Assembly (NCBI RefSeq): GCF_022811845.1
Contig: NZ_CP064266.1
Span: forward strand, 4,278,001 to 4,342,000
Length of the DNA stretch: 64,000 nucleotides
DNA from: Bacillus pseudomycoides
GTDB taxonomy: Bacteria > Bacillota > Bacilli > Bacillales > Bacillaceae_G
Reading direction: 5' to 3'
In this document: positions 8,566 through 16,795 of the stretch, piece after piece
Position numbering within the stretch: the first letter of the stretch is position 1
Layout of the letters: each line of letters starts with the position of its first letter
Translations under genes and position numbers: made by a program
The notes under the pieces: model-generated
What the model saw: only the letters and a program-made list of their open reading frames with translations
What the model was told of the DNA's origin: nothing
The model's database searches: none

Positions 8566-9966
8566 TTACTCGCTTTTAACCGTTCCACTCATCTCTTCAT
8601 AATGCTTTTTTACCTTCTCTTGAAACTGACTACATGCCACTTCCACTTGTTTTTCTTGTTTCTCAACTAAATCGTTTATCCTTTTCTCTATTTCTCCTGC
8701 TAATTCTTGACTGATCTTCTCGTCTTTATGTAGGATTGTAACCGTATGTTTCATCGCAATCTGAACGCTTCTTATATTTTCTTTCGTTTTCCGTTCATAT
8801 GCATCAAGTTTCATTTTATCACTGACGCTAGCCATACTTAAATCTACTTGAGCTCCAGCAGCTTTCAACCTACGACTCGTAATATCTTTTCCTGTTTCTT
8901 TAAATTGATCTTGTAACTCTTTTGCATTATTTGCTAGTACGTACTTTCCCTTACTTACTTCTGCAATTTTCTTTAGTTGTTTTTCCGCTTCGTTATCTAC
9001 TTGAAACCCAATAATATTCATAATAGGTTTTATATTTGAATTTGAAATTTTTTGTGCCTCTTCAACTGGATTTCCTCCACATGTTTCTATTCCATCACTT
9101 ACTACATAAATAATATTCTTGTCGTCTGTTTTTGCAGATTGGAACGTTTCTGTCGATTTTTCTATTGCTTCAGCAAGTGGTGTCCAACCTACAGGCTGAA
9201 ATCCATCTAATGATTGACGAAACGTTGTTTGATTATACTTTTGTAATGTATATACATTTTCAATCGCTCCGCATGAAGCCGCCTTATCCTTTTCCTCATT
9301 GGATCCTTTATGTCCGTATACTCGCAATGAAACATGAACATTCTCTGGTAAACCGGAAACAAACTGCTGAATTGCCTCTTTTGCAATATCCATCTTCATT
9401 TTCCCATCAATTTTACCAGCCATACTACCACTAGCATCTAATAATATTTCAATGTTATAGTTTCCACTATCCTCTTTATTTTCCCCCTCCCCCTTCGTTC
9501 CAGTACTGCTCTTTTCTTCCTCCTCAAATCCATCTATCTCTAAAACTTGTAACGGTATTTTATCAAATGGCGTAATCTCCTGTTTTAACAAGCTATACAT
9601 CGTATGTACATATAAGTCCGCTTGCTCACTATTAGATTTATTCTTCAAATCGGCAGATTTTATATTCCCTTCCGTATCATGAGCTGCCTCTTTCATAATC
9701 GGTTCCGATTCTTTCGATACGTCTAATAGCCCCACTTTATACTTTCCGTTATATTTTCCATTCGGATATTTCGTCATTTCTTCAAATGTAACAGGAATAG
9801 AATGAACAACTTGTTTTTCATTATTTATTTTCTTACTTTCTTTCTGACTTACATTCTTGTTCTCTGTTTTCGTTGTTTCTGTTTGTATACTACAAGCATT
9901 ACAAAAAATAAAAATGATACATATCAATGTCAGTTTATAAAGTTTTTCATATTTTTCCCCTATCAT
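8566..9966 (-). CDS. VWA-domain lipoprotein
   Basis: About 466 residues. A hydrophobic signal ends in the lipobox-like FCNAC, predicting a lipid-anchored surface protein. A von Willebrand A domain covers about 175-365: the MIDAS motif is DASGSMAGK, with GWTPLAEAI and VSDGIETCGG as further metal-site loops. The remaining C-terminus is charged and coiled-coil-like. VWA proteins bind ligands through a divalent cation. The exact start is unsure (ATG at 9966, or GTG/ATG slightly upstream). Confidence 0.8.
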   Translation of the reverse strand: MIGEKYEKLYKLTLICIIFIFCNACSIQTETTKTENKNVSQKESKKINNEKQVVHSIPVTFEEMTKYPNGKYNGKYKVGLLDVSKESEPIMKEAAHDTEGNIKSADLKNKSNSEQADLYVHTMYSLLKQEITPFDKIPLQVLEIDGFEEEEKSSTGTKGEGENKEDSGNYNIEILLDASGSMAGKIDGKMKMDIAKEAIQQFVSGLPENVHVSLRVYGHKGSNEEKDKAASCGAIENVYTLQKYNQTTFRQSLDGFQPVGWTPLAEAIEKSTETFQSAKTDDKNIIYVVSDGIETCGGNPVEEAQKISNSNIKPIMNIIGFQVDNEAEKQLKKIAEVSKGKYVLANNAKELQDQFKETGKDITSRRLKAAGAQVDLSMASVSDKMKLDAYERKTKENIRSVQIAMKHTVTILHKDEKISQELAGEIEKRINDLVEKQEKQVEVACSQFQEKVKKHYEEMSGTVKSE

Positions 9967-10088
9967 ATTCACATACACCAAATCCCATTTATATATAATT
10001 ATAACAAAATAATCTTATTTTTCGGAAAACACAACAAATTTTTACATATACTCCCACAAAAACTTTTACAACTCTTTCTGAAACCAAT

Positions 10089-10125
10089 AAAAAAACGTCA
10101 CTTGTTTTCTAAGCAACGTTTTTCA
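10089..10125 (-). terminator. Weak terminator-like hairpin downstream of DUF2812
   Basis: AAAACGT-type arms around a loop, followed on the minus strand by ACGTTTTTTT. It is the only structure in the 320-bp gap between the VWA gene and the DUF2812 gene. The rest of that gap shows no gene. Confidence 0.5.
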
Positions 10126-10302
10126 TCCTCAATATACTATTACAACTTACTATAAAATTTACGTTCCCCTTAAATACAAGCAATTGCCCAGGAACAAGTA
10201 AATCAATTATGATATGTAGTGGCATGAATGGATCCTATGATCACATACACTCATCCCCCCCGTTCGAAGTAACACTCCATGAAATGAAACAAACTAAGTT
10301 AT

Positions 10303-10836
10303 TTACAAAACTTCTTTTTTTAATTCTCGTATCTTCCAAAATAACCTTATTAATACATATACATCTATACACCCGCAAATCCCTAGAATAAGTTTTATCC
10401 AAATAGGACTATTGACCGAAGGCCCTAAGTAATTCACATACATCCCTGGTATCATAAGGGCAAAGATAAGTGCAAGGAATCTCATTAAATCCATCATTTT
10501 TTCAATCTTCGTCTCTTTTTCAGAATAAATATCAGGTAATTCATTATCATCATCTACTTCTTTACAAAAATAATGCCACTTCGTAAAGCTTGTGACATGC
10601 TTCCAGCCAGACATTTCATATATTTCAATGTATTCTTTTTGATTCATTTGTGAGTTTCGATTATCTAGTTTGAAATCGGCTTTATAAACAACATCCTTCG
10701 GCTCCGTTTTCTTGAATGTATACATAAAATTGTAGTTTTGGAATGCCCAGCCTTTTTGGTGCATTTTTCTTAAATACGCCTCTTCTTTTTCTAGGTTCCA
10801 CGCCGCAAAAAATTTGAATGCCTTCTTAATCTCCAT
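10303..10836 (-). CDS. DUF2812 domain membrane protein
   Basis: 177 residues. The N-terminal soluble half starts KKAFKFFAAWNLEKEEAYLR and contains the repeated W-x-F/H aromatic signature of DUF2812. Two membrane segments follow (about 118-137 and 146-165). The gene starts seven bases after a PadR stop codon; PadR-DUF2812 pairs are a common two-gene unit in Bacilli in which the regulator probably controls the membrane protein. Molecular role unknown. Confidence 0.85.
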   Translation of the reverse strand: MEIKKAFKFFAAWNLEKEEAYLRKMHQKGWAFQNYNFMYTFKKTEPKDVVYKADFKLDNRNSQMNQKEYIEIYEMSGWKHVTSFTKWHYFCKEVDDDNELPDIYSEKETKIEKMMDLMRFLALIFALMIPGMYVNYLGPSVNSPIWIKLILGICGCIDVYVLIRLFWKIRELKKEVL

Positions 10837-10843
10837 ACTGTCT

Positions 10844-11161
10844 TCACTCCCCTAAAATATTTTTCCCATTTTGAACAGAACGTTGTAACCTTTTAAATTC
10901 AAGTTCTAACACTTCTCTCCCAAATGGAGTTAACACGTAACATTTCTTTCTATCTGTAGACGCTACTTCAACAATTAGTTTTTCTTTCAATAACTTTGTT
11001 GTGTTTCCATATAACGTACCAGGTCCGAGTTTTACTTCTCCATTCGTCATTTCTTCCACCATTTGCATAATCCCATAACCATGCATAGGCTTTACTAATG
11101 ACAACAAAATATAATACGTCGCCTCTGTTAATGGAATATATTTCTGCGCTTTCACACTCAT
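10844..11161 (-). CDS. PadR-family transcriptional regulator
   Basis: 105 residues of winged helix: YYILLSLVKPMHGYGIMQMV, then GPGTLYGNTTKLLKEKLI, the PadR recognition region, and a short dimerisation helix. It leads an operon with DUF2812. Two copies of a 17-mer in inverted orientation sit just upstream and are the obvious operator, implying autorepression. Confidence 0.9.
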   Translation of the reverse strand: MSVKAQKYIPLTEATYYILLSLVKPMHGYGIMQMVEEMTNGEVKLGPGTLYGNTTKLLKEKLIVEVASTDRKKCYVLTPFGREVLELEFKRLQRSVQNGKNILGE

Positions 11162-11181
11162 TATAACTACCTCCGATACAT

Positions 11182-11235
11182 CGATATATGATATATCGAC
11201 TCACGATACATCGTATATCGATATATCATATATCG
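11182..11235. promoter_or_regulatory. PadR operator: inverted 17-mers
   Basis: CGATATATGATATATCG (11182-11198) and its exact reverse complement CGATATATCATATATCG (11219-11235) flank further CGATACATCG sequence. Each 17-mer is itself nearly palindromic. The cluster lies 20-75 bp upstream of the PadR gene. Confidence 0.75.
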
Positions 11236-11380
11236 TATTCCAAATAAATACAACTAAAAACGAAGCTGTTTTTTGAAATTTTATATTTATTCTATATAAA
11301 AATATTATTATATTAATTTTCAGAAAAATTTGTTAAAATATAACAAATACACTTGTCTACTTTTTGAAAGGATGATACAT

Positions 11381-12310
11381 ATGATAAATAAATTAAAAGA
11401 AAATATAAGTTCTGTTTTTGTCGGAAAAGAAAACGTGGTTGATTTACTCCTTGTTTCATTACTTGCGGATGGTCATGTATTGCTTGAGGATGTACCTGGT
11501 ACTGGAAAGACATTACTCGCTAAAACAATTGCAAAAAGTATTGGCGGCGGATTTTCTCGCGTTCAATTCACTCCCGATGTGCTTCCGAGTGACGTGACAG
11601 GGATTGAATATTTCAATCCTAAAACGAGTGAATTCGAATTAAGATTTGGGCCAGTCATGACAAATATATTGTTAGCGGATGAAATAAATCGTGCTATGCC
11701 TAGAACACAATCTAGTTTATTAGAAGCAATGGAAGAGCGCCAAGTCACACTCGAAAAGCAGTCCACACCTCTTCCTAAACCGTTCTTTGTTATTGCAACG
11801 CAAAATCCAATTGAATCTCAAGGCACTTTTCCCCTTCCAGATGCACAGCTGGATCGTTTTTTAATGACGATTTCAATTGGCTATCCCTCTTTAGAAGATG
11901 AACTAAAAATGATGCGCCGTTTTCGAAATAACAAACCCTTAGATAGCATTCGTTCTGTTATCACTTTAGAAGATATTTTACAAGTACAACAAAAAGTAAA
12001 AGAAATATACGTATCTGAACCATTAGAACTCTACATTATTAAGCTTGCTAACGCTACGCGCAATCATGATCATATCGCCAATGGCATTAGTCCACGTGCA
12101 ACACTTGCCTTAGTGAGGGCGATACAAGCATTAGCCTTTTTACATGACCGTGAATACTGTACGCCTGAAGATATACAATTTTTACTTCCTTACGTATGGA
12201 AACATCGTCTCATTTTATCAATGGAGGGTGCACTGCGAACAACAAAACAAAAATTAATTGAAGGTATTTTAACCGACGTAGACGTTCCTGTGGAGATTGA
12301 GCAATCATGA
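11381..12310 (+). CDS. MoxR-family AAA+ ATPase
   Basis: 309 residues. Walker A is DVPGTGKTLLAK (about 43-54), Walker B is ILLADEINRA, sensor 1 is FFVIATQNPIESQGTFPLPD (the MoxR signature) and the lid carries ISPRATLALVRA. MoxR ATPases act as chaperones for neighbouring VWA/DUF58 proteins. The start at 11381 has AAAGGATG upstream. It overlaps the DUF58 gene by 4 bp (ATGA). Confidence 0.9.
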   Translation: MINKLKENISSVFVGKENVVDLLLVSLLADGHVLLEDVPGTGKTLLAKTIAKSIGGGFSRVQFTPDVLPSDVTGIEYFNPKTSEFELRFGPVMTNILLADEINRAMPRTQSSLLEAMEERQVTLEKQSTPLPKPFFVIATQNPIESQGTFPLPDAQLDRFLMTISIGYPSLEDELKMMRRFRNNKPLDSIRSVITLEDILQVQQKVKEIYVSEPLELYIIKLANATRNHDHIANGISPRATLALVRAIQALAFLHDREYCTPEDIQFLLPYVWKHRLILSMEGALRTTKQKLIEGILTDVDVPVEIEQS

Positions 12311-13473
12311 ATGGACAACGCGTTGTAACTGTTCCTTTATTTTTTCAAACTCATATTATTCAATTAACTATTCCAATCGCTTTACTATTTACATTTGTGC
12401 TACCGCAACGATTTTTCATGTTTCTATTTTTCTTTTATTATTTGTTTGCATTTTTTATTTATCGATATGTCACTTATATTGAGAACCGGTTCCAAATAAT
12501 AAATGATAAGCAAACCACTCGTCTTTTTCCAAATGAGACCGGTACATTACATATTCGTTTGAAGAATAGGGCTAAATTACCACTTGTCAATGGCGCATGT
12601 TATTTTCATTTAAACCCATCCTTACTTCCACATACGGACCAAGGGATTACAAAAATATCGAAGACATTGTTTTCTTTTCCTTTTTCCCAACCTGCTCATT
12701 CACAGCAAAATTGGGAGTTAACATTAACAGCTACAAAACGAGGAGTGTTTCAAATTGAACAATTTGAATGTGTTCTTGGAGATCCATTTCAAATCATATC
12801 TGTACATTTACCAATTTTAGATAAATTAAAAATGGAAATTATCGTTTACCCTACTCCCAAAAAAGTAGCTGGTTTACAAGAAATTCAACAATTATTAACG
12901 GGATCTTATAAAACAAACTTTTCCTTTTTCCAAGATGAAACATCAATTATTGGCGTAAAGCAATACGAACGTGAATCTTTTCGCTCCATCCATTGGAAGG
13001 CATCTGCAAAAATGCAAAGTTTACAAGCAAAACGATATGAACCTGTTAAAAATTATAGCTGGACAATTTGCCTTTCGTTAGGTGCCGAAAGAGGAATCGG
13101 CTGGAAACATAATATTGAAGATCTCATATCTTTTGCAACATATATTTGTCAATACGCAACAAAACATCAAATTCCGTTTGAATTATTTATTAGTGTTTTA
13201 GTAGAGGGGGGCCCTATACATTTACCAGTAAATGAGGGGCATATACACTATGCGAAAGCATTAGAAGAGCTAGCTCGTGTTTCAGATGACAGTACGTTAC
13301 TACCACAGCAAGGATTTCTTCACTATATAATGCGAAAAAGAGAGCGTTCTTCCACAATGATTTATCTCGGTATTCCTAAGGAACATGTACCTCTCACAAT
13401 GCAGCCTACTTTTCTCATTCATCATGAAGGGATGGTGGAACCATTTGAAAATGCGACTACAATACGTTCATGA
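12307..13473 (+). CDS. DUF58 domain protein
   Basis: 388 residues with two membrane segments at the N-terminus (about 12-55) and the DUF58 core in the C-terminal half: YERESFRSIHWKASAKMQSLQAKRYEP is the family signature. DUF58 proteins form VWA-like folds that work with MoxR. Middle gene of a MoxR/DUF58/membrane operon, overlapping both neighbours. Confidence 0.85.
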   Translation: MNGQRVVTVPLFFQTHIIQLTIPIALLFTFVLPQRFFMFLFFFYYLFAFFIYRYVTYIENRFQIINDKQTTRLFPNETGTLHIRLKNRAKLPLVNGACYFHLNPSLLPHTDQGITKISKTLFSFPFSQPAHSQQNWELTLTATKRGVFQIEQFECVLGDPFQIISVHLPILDKLKMEIIVYPTPKKVAGLQEIQQLLTGSYKTNFSFFQDETSIIGVKQYERESFRSIHWKASAKMQSLQAKRYEPVKNYSWTICLSLGAERGIGWKHNIEDLISFATYICQYATKHQIPFELFISVLVEGGPIHLPVNEGHIHYAKALEELARVSDDSTLLPQQGFLHYIMRKRERSSTMIYLGIPKEHVPLTMQPTFLIHHEGMVEPFENATTIRS

Positions 13474-14551
13474 TTTCATTCTCCTTCTGCTTCTTTCTCT
13501 ACTTACGGAAAGAGATGAAATGATAAGTATAGTGATATTTTTATCGGTTAGTTACATAGCATTATTTGCTTTAAATACATTTATAAAAAAGAAAAATATA
13601 GGATTAATCATACTCTTAATCCTTCAAATTATTGGCTGCGCTGTTTTTCTATCGTTTTCTGTTTTAGGTACAATGCTTTTACCGCTTTTCTTTTTTATTG
13701 TACATGCAACAGAATTCGGTTCTCCAGTCCAAAAATCAATTGGTGCTATTGTATGGTTTGTAGTTTCAGCATTATTTTATCCTCCATTCCCTACTTTATG
13801 GAATTTGATGTTACTAGTATTACATATTCTACTAACCTTTTGGTTGACTGGAACGAATCGAAACCAACAACTAGTACGCTTTATTTCTATTATTACGATT
13901 GGAATCATCAGCGCTTTGCTTATCCCAATATTTCCGTATATTCGTCTGATTTTATCTTATATCGTTGAAAAAATCGCTTTAGGGTTTGGTTTTGCTTTAA
14001 GCCCACTGTTCTCAGCAGCTGAATTAAAAGATACAGATGATTTTTGGAATAATAAGGGACATATAAATAAACCACAAATTGAAGAAGGTAGTCCAAAAGA
14101 ATTTGACCCGATCATTGTAAATAGTATTACAATTATCATTATCACTTGTATCGCATTTTATATCATTTGGAAAGTATATAAAAAGCGCGAGTATTTTAAA
14201 TTACCTAATATCCCTATTTTTGAATCTATTTTGATTACAGATAAAGAAGGAACAAACCAAAAACCAATACGATACAATAAACCACCAAAAAATGAAATTC
14301 GTAAAGAAACTTTCAAACTAGAAAAAAAATTAAAACCACCATTAAATCGGAAGCGTGGTGAAACGGTTGACGCGTGGATGGAGCGAATTCAGATAGAAGA
14401 AGATATCTCTATTGAAATTGATACAATTATAAAAGCATACAATACTGTGCGCTATGCTAATCAGGAGAATACTGAACTATTCCGGGAATTTAAAGAAGAA
14501 GTAAATAAACTTTACACCTATCAAAAGACGTTAAAAAAGAAGAAAAAATAA
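13451..14551 (+). CDS. Membrane protein of the MoxR/DUF58 operon
   Basis: About 366 residues from the ATG at 13451, overlapping the DUF58 end by 23 bp. Several membrane helices cover about the first 180 residues; another is near 210-235, and a basic cytoplasmic tail ends in a Lys run. The layout matches the transglutaminase-like/DUF4129 membrane partner in such operons, but I do not see a Cys-His-Asp transglutaminase core, so it may be the DUF4129-type subunit only. Confidence 0.65.
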   Translation: MRLQYVHDFILLLLLSLLTERDEMISIVIFLSVSYIALFALNTFIKKKNIGLIILLILQIIGCAVFLSFSVLGTMLLPLFFFIVHATEFGSPVQKSIGAIVWFVVSALFYPPFPTLWNLMLLVLHILLTFWLTGTNRNQQLVRFISIITIGIISALLIPIFPYIRLILSYIVEKIALGFGFALSPLFSAAELKDTDDFWNNKGHINKPQIEEGSPKEFDPIIVNSITIIIITCIAFYIIWKVYKKREYFKLPNIPIFESILITDKEGTNQKPIRYNKPPKNEIRKETFKLEKKLKPPLNRKRGETVDAWMERIQIEEDISIEIDTIIKAYNTVRYANQENTELFREFKEEVNKLYTYQKTLKKKKK

Positions 14552-14597
14552 CCACCCCCCTCGAGGGCTCTATGTTAGAGTAATCGAGGAGGTGTTT
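14551..14597. terminator. Terminator after the MoxR operon
   Basis: CACCCCCCTCGA pairs with TCGAGGAGGTG across a loop of about 20 bases, followed by TTTCTT. It separates convergent transcription units. Confidence 0.65.
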
Positions 14598-14598
14598 C

Positions 14599-14892
14599 TT
14601 ATTTTACTCGTTGCCCATCATAAACCTTAATATCTAATGGAGCTGTCAAAAATTGATTCGCTTTACTAACGAAAGAAGTAAAGTGTTCACTTGTATTGTG
14701 GCTAGCAACTGCTTCTGCATCTTGCCAAACTTCTACCATTGTATATACACTTTCTTTTTCAGTATCTTGATATAAATTATATGATACGTTGCCACTTTCT
14801 TCTCTTGAAGCACGAATTAACGGCTGAATTTCTTCCACAAATTCTTGTTGTTTTGCTGAATCTACTTGAAATACTGCGTGAATGATAATCAT
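14599..14892 (-). CDS. ABM-domain quinol monooxygenase-like protein
   Basis: 97 residues, MIIIHAVFQVDSAKQQEFVE then YNLYQDTEKESVYTMVEVWQ and an H-N-T-S-E-H-F motif, the YgiN-type antibiotic biosynthesis monooxygenase fold. GGGGGAG precedes the start at 14892. It is the last gene of a MarR-nitroreductase-monooxygenase unit, a grouping that fits quinone or aromatic electrophile detoxification. Confidence 0.8.
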   Translation of the reverse strand: MIIIHAVFQVDSAKQQEFVEEIQPLIRASREESGNVSYNLYQDTEKESVYTMVEVWQDAEAVASHNTSEHFTSFVSKANQFLTAPLDIKVYDGQRVK

Positions 14893-14917
14893 AGTGCTCC
14901 CCCTCTCGTATTCTAAA

Positions 14918-15556
14918 TTACTTCCACTCAGCAATTTTATCAATCGGCAGACGAACTGATTTATATCCACTATCAGCTGCTTTTCCAATTGAAATTAGCA
15001 TAACTGGTACATAGCGGTCTTTCTCTAAACCGAAAGCTTCTGCAATTTTGTCTTTTTCAAAACCGCCAATTGGACATGTGTCATATCCATGTGCACGTGC
15101 AGTCAACATAAACTGCATTGAAACAAGGCCACCATCAATTAATACTGTATCCTTCATTACTTCTGGTGAAACTGAAGAGAAATACGCAGAAAGCTTTTGC
15201 ATTTGATCTTCTTTCACTTCAGTTGGCATAAGCCCACGTTCAACCGCTGTGCCATAAATCTCTTCTGCATTATCAAAGTTTTGTAAATCACCAAATACAG
15301 CGATCATTGCTGAAGATGTTTCTACTTGAAGTTGATTGAATTTCGCAAGAGGTGCAAGCGTTGCTTTTCCTTCTTCACTATCGATTACAAGAAAACGCCA
15401 AGGCTGCATATTTACTGAAGATGGTGCAAGTGTTGCTTCAGTCAAAATTTCTGTCATTTCTTCTTTACTAATTTTCACAGCTGGGTCGTATTTGCGAATT
15501 GAACGACGTCCTGTTAAAATTTCTGTAAAATCATTGATTTTCGTTACGTTATTCAT
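14918..15556 (-). CDS. Nitroreductase-family flavoprotein
   Basis: 212 residues. FMN-binding signatures are GRRSIRKYDP at the N-terminus, APSSVNMQPWRFLVI in the middle and ARAHGYDTCPIGGFEKD near the C-terminus. It likely reduces quinones or nitroaromatics with NAD(P)H in the cytoplasm. Positioned between a MarR regulator and an ABM monooxygenase in one transcript. Confidence 0.9.
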   Translation of the reverse strand: MNNVTKINDFTEILTGRRSIRKYDPAVKISKEEMTEILTEATLAPSSVNMQPWRFLVIDSEEGKATLAPLAKFNQLQVETSSAMIAVFGDLQNFDNAEEIYGTAVERGLMPTEVKEDQMQKLSAYFSSVSPEVMKDTVLIDGGLVSMQFMLTARAHGYDTCPIGGFEKDKIAEAFGLEKDRYVPVMLISIGKAADSGYKSVRLPIDKIAEWK

Positions 15557-15586
15557 AGATGTAATCTCCCTTTTTCCATTTTATAT

Positions 15587-16015
15587 TTAGATTTCCTGAA
15601 TATTTGCTTCAATGCGATTTAACATATTTAAAAGGTTATCTCGCTCTTCTTCACTTAAACCTTTTAGCGCTGAAGCTGCAAAACGCTCTTTCTCTTCTTG
15701 AAAGGCATGAATTTTATTTCGTCCATCTTTCGTAAGAGAGACTAAAGTAATCCTGTTATCATCTGGATTTTTACGTCGTGTAATCATTCCATTTGCTTCA
15801 AGCTGTTTTAAATGCCTTGTAATCGCAGCATTATCAATATTCACTTCTTTTTGAAGTGCTTTTTGACTAATTTCATCTACTTCATATAACTGAAGTATAA
15901 GCTCAAGCCTAGATTGACTCATACCTGTACAACCTTCAAACTTTGAACTCACTTCTTTATTAAGAAAGTGTAATTTATATAAAATAATCGCTTCCTTTGA
16001 ACATGAATTTGTCAA
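15587..16015 (-). CDS. MarR-family regulator, TTG start
   Basis: 142 residues. The winged helix is clear: LQKEVNIDNAAITRHLKQLEANGMITRRKNPDDNRITLVSLT. TTG at 16015 is chosen because AAAGGAGGGG lies just before it; longer ATG versions have no site. Two cysteines (NSCSKEA near residue 5 and FEGCTGMS near 30) could sense electrophiles, as in the MhqR/YodB types, but this is inferred. It heads the nitroreductase-monooxygenase unit. Confidence 0.85.
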   Translation of the reverse strand: MTNSCSKEAIILYKLHFLNKEVSSKFEGCTGMSQSRLELILQLYEVDEISQKALQKEVNIDNAAITRHLKQLEANGMITRRKNPDDNRITLVSLTKDGRNKIHAFQEEKERFAASALKGLSEEERDNLLNMLNRIEANIQEI

Positions 16016-16050
16016 TTTACCCCTCCTTTGCAAAGGCATTACACAATTAA

Positions 16051-16077
16051 TTGACATATCAATCATTGATACATCAA
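16051..16077. promoter_or_regulatory. MarR operator
   Basis: TTGACATATCAA (16051-16062) and TTGATACATCAA (16066-16077) form an extended dyad 35-60 bp upstream of the MarR gene. Autorepression is expected. Confidence 0.65.
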
Positions 16078-16149
16078 TTAATATACCTGATTAGAATTTA
16101 AAATGCAATCATTTTGTTTTTCACTTATTTATTTTTCGCTGACATAAAA

Positions 16150-16186
16150 AATAAAACCTCTTTCCTTTTACAAAGAGGTTTTATTC
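16150..16186 (-). terminator. Terminator after the truncated TetR gene
   Basis: ATAAAACCTCTTT and AAAGAGGTTTTAT pair perfectly; on the minus strand they are followed by TTTTTTATGTC. Confidence 0.8.
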
Positions 16187-16198
16187 ATTCCGCTCAAA

Positions 16199-16558
16199 TT
16201 ATAAATTTCTCTCTAACAATATTCCCACCTGTTCTGCAACTACACGAGATGGTTCATTTAATTCATTCGTGAAATACGATTCTACGATCCCTACAATAGC
16301 TGCTCCTAAAAATTGAATAATGATATCTTTATTTAACCCTTGATTTTTTCCTTCGTTTACATTTACTTCATCCTTTAACTCTTCGATGACAAACTCAAGG
16401 AATCGACTACGAAAATAAGGTGCTCCTTTACTTTTCAACAATGTTGAAAAGAATGAATAATTGCTTTTAAGGTATTCAAACCATATCACATTCGCATCTA
16501 TAAAATCTAAATCCGATGACGATGCACAGATTGATGAGAAATGTGTAATTTTCATCAT
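16199..16558 (-). pseudogene. TetR-family regulator lacking its DNA-binding domain
   Basis: 119 residues matching only the C-terminal ligand domain of a TetR protein (IWFEYLKSNYSFFSTLLKSKG, then FLGAAIVGIVESYFTNEL). The N-terminal helix-turn-helix of about 50 residues is absent and no remnant of it lies in the 60-150 bp upstream. It is probably a deletion remnant and unable to bind DNA. It is divergent to the Tet(M)-like gene. Confidence 0.65.
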
Positions 16559-16605
16559 TAGTATTCACATCCTGCTAATTTTCCAAAATTAAGCATTTCA
16601 TCAGA

Positions 16606-16633
16606 TTACAAATCACAAAAATTTCCCTATAAT
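16606..16633 (+). promoter_or_regulatory. Promoter of the Tet(M)-like gene
   Basis: TTACAA (16606-16611) and TATAAT (16628-16633) with a 16-bp spacer. The leader to the tet ATG is about 95 nt. Confidence 0.65.
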
Positions 16634-16666
16634 AGAAATATCTTAAAAGACTGGAGAGTGATTTTA

Positions 16667-16795
16667 GTGCGGCAATTTATTACGAAAAGAAATGAGGAAA
16701 TGAACATGAAAAACGAAATGAGGATTTTAATACATGAAAACAATAAATATAGGGATTGTAGCGCATGTAGACGCTGGAAAGACGAGTTTGACTGA
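16667..16795 (+). CDS. Possible leader peptide overlapping the tet gene start
   Basis: GTG at 16667, preceded by GGAG, opens a 42-codon frame (VRQFITKRNEEMNMKNEMRI...) that ends at TGA 16793-16795, inside the tet gene in another frame. Several tet(M)-type genes are controlled through a translated leader, but no Rho-independent attenuator is visible here. Could simply be chance. Confidence 0.25.
   Translation: MRQFITKRNEEMNMKNEMRILIHENNKYRDCSACRRWKDEFD

Noticed and set aside
8566..14551. A single VWA-MoxR defence-like system joining the VWA lipoprotein to the MoxR operon
   Set aside because: The VWA gene lies 1.4 kb away on the opposite strand with terminators and an unrelated PadR operon between; no sign of co-regulation.
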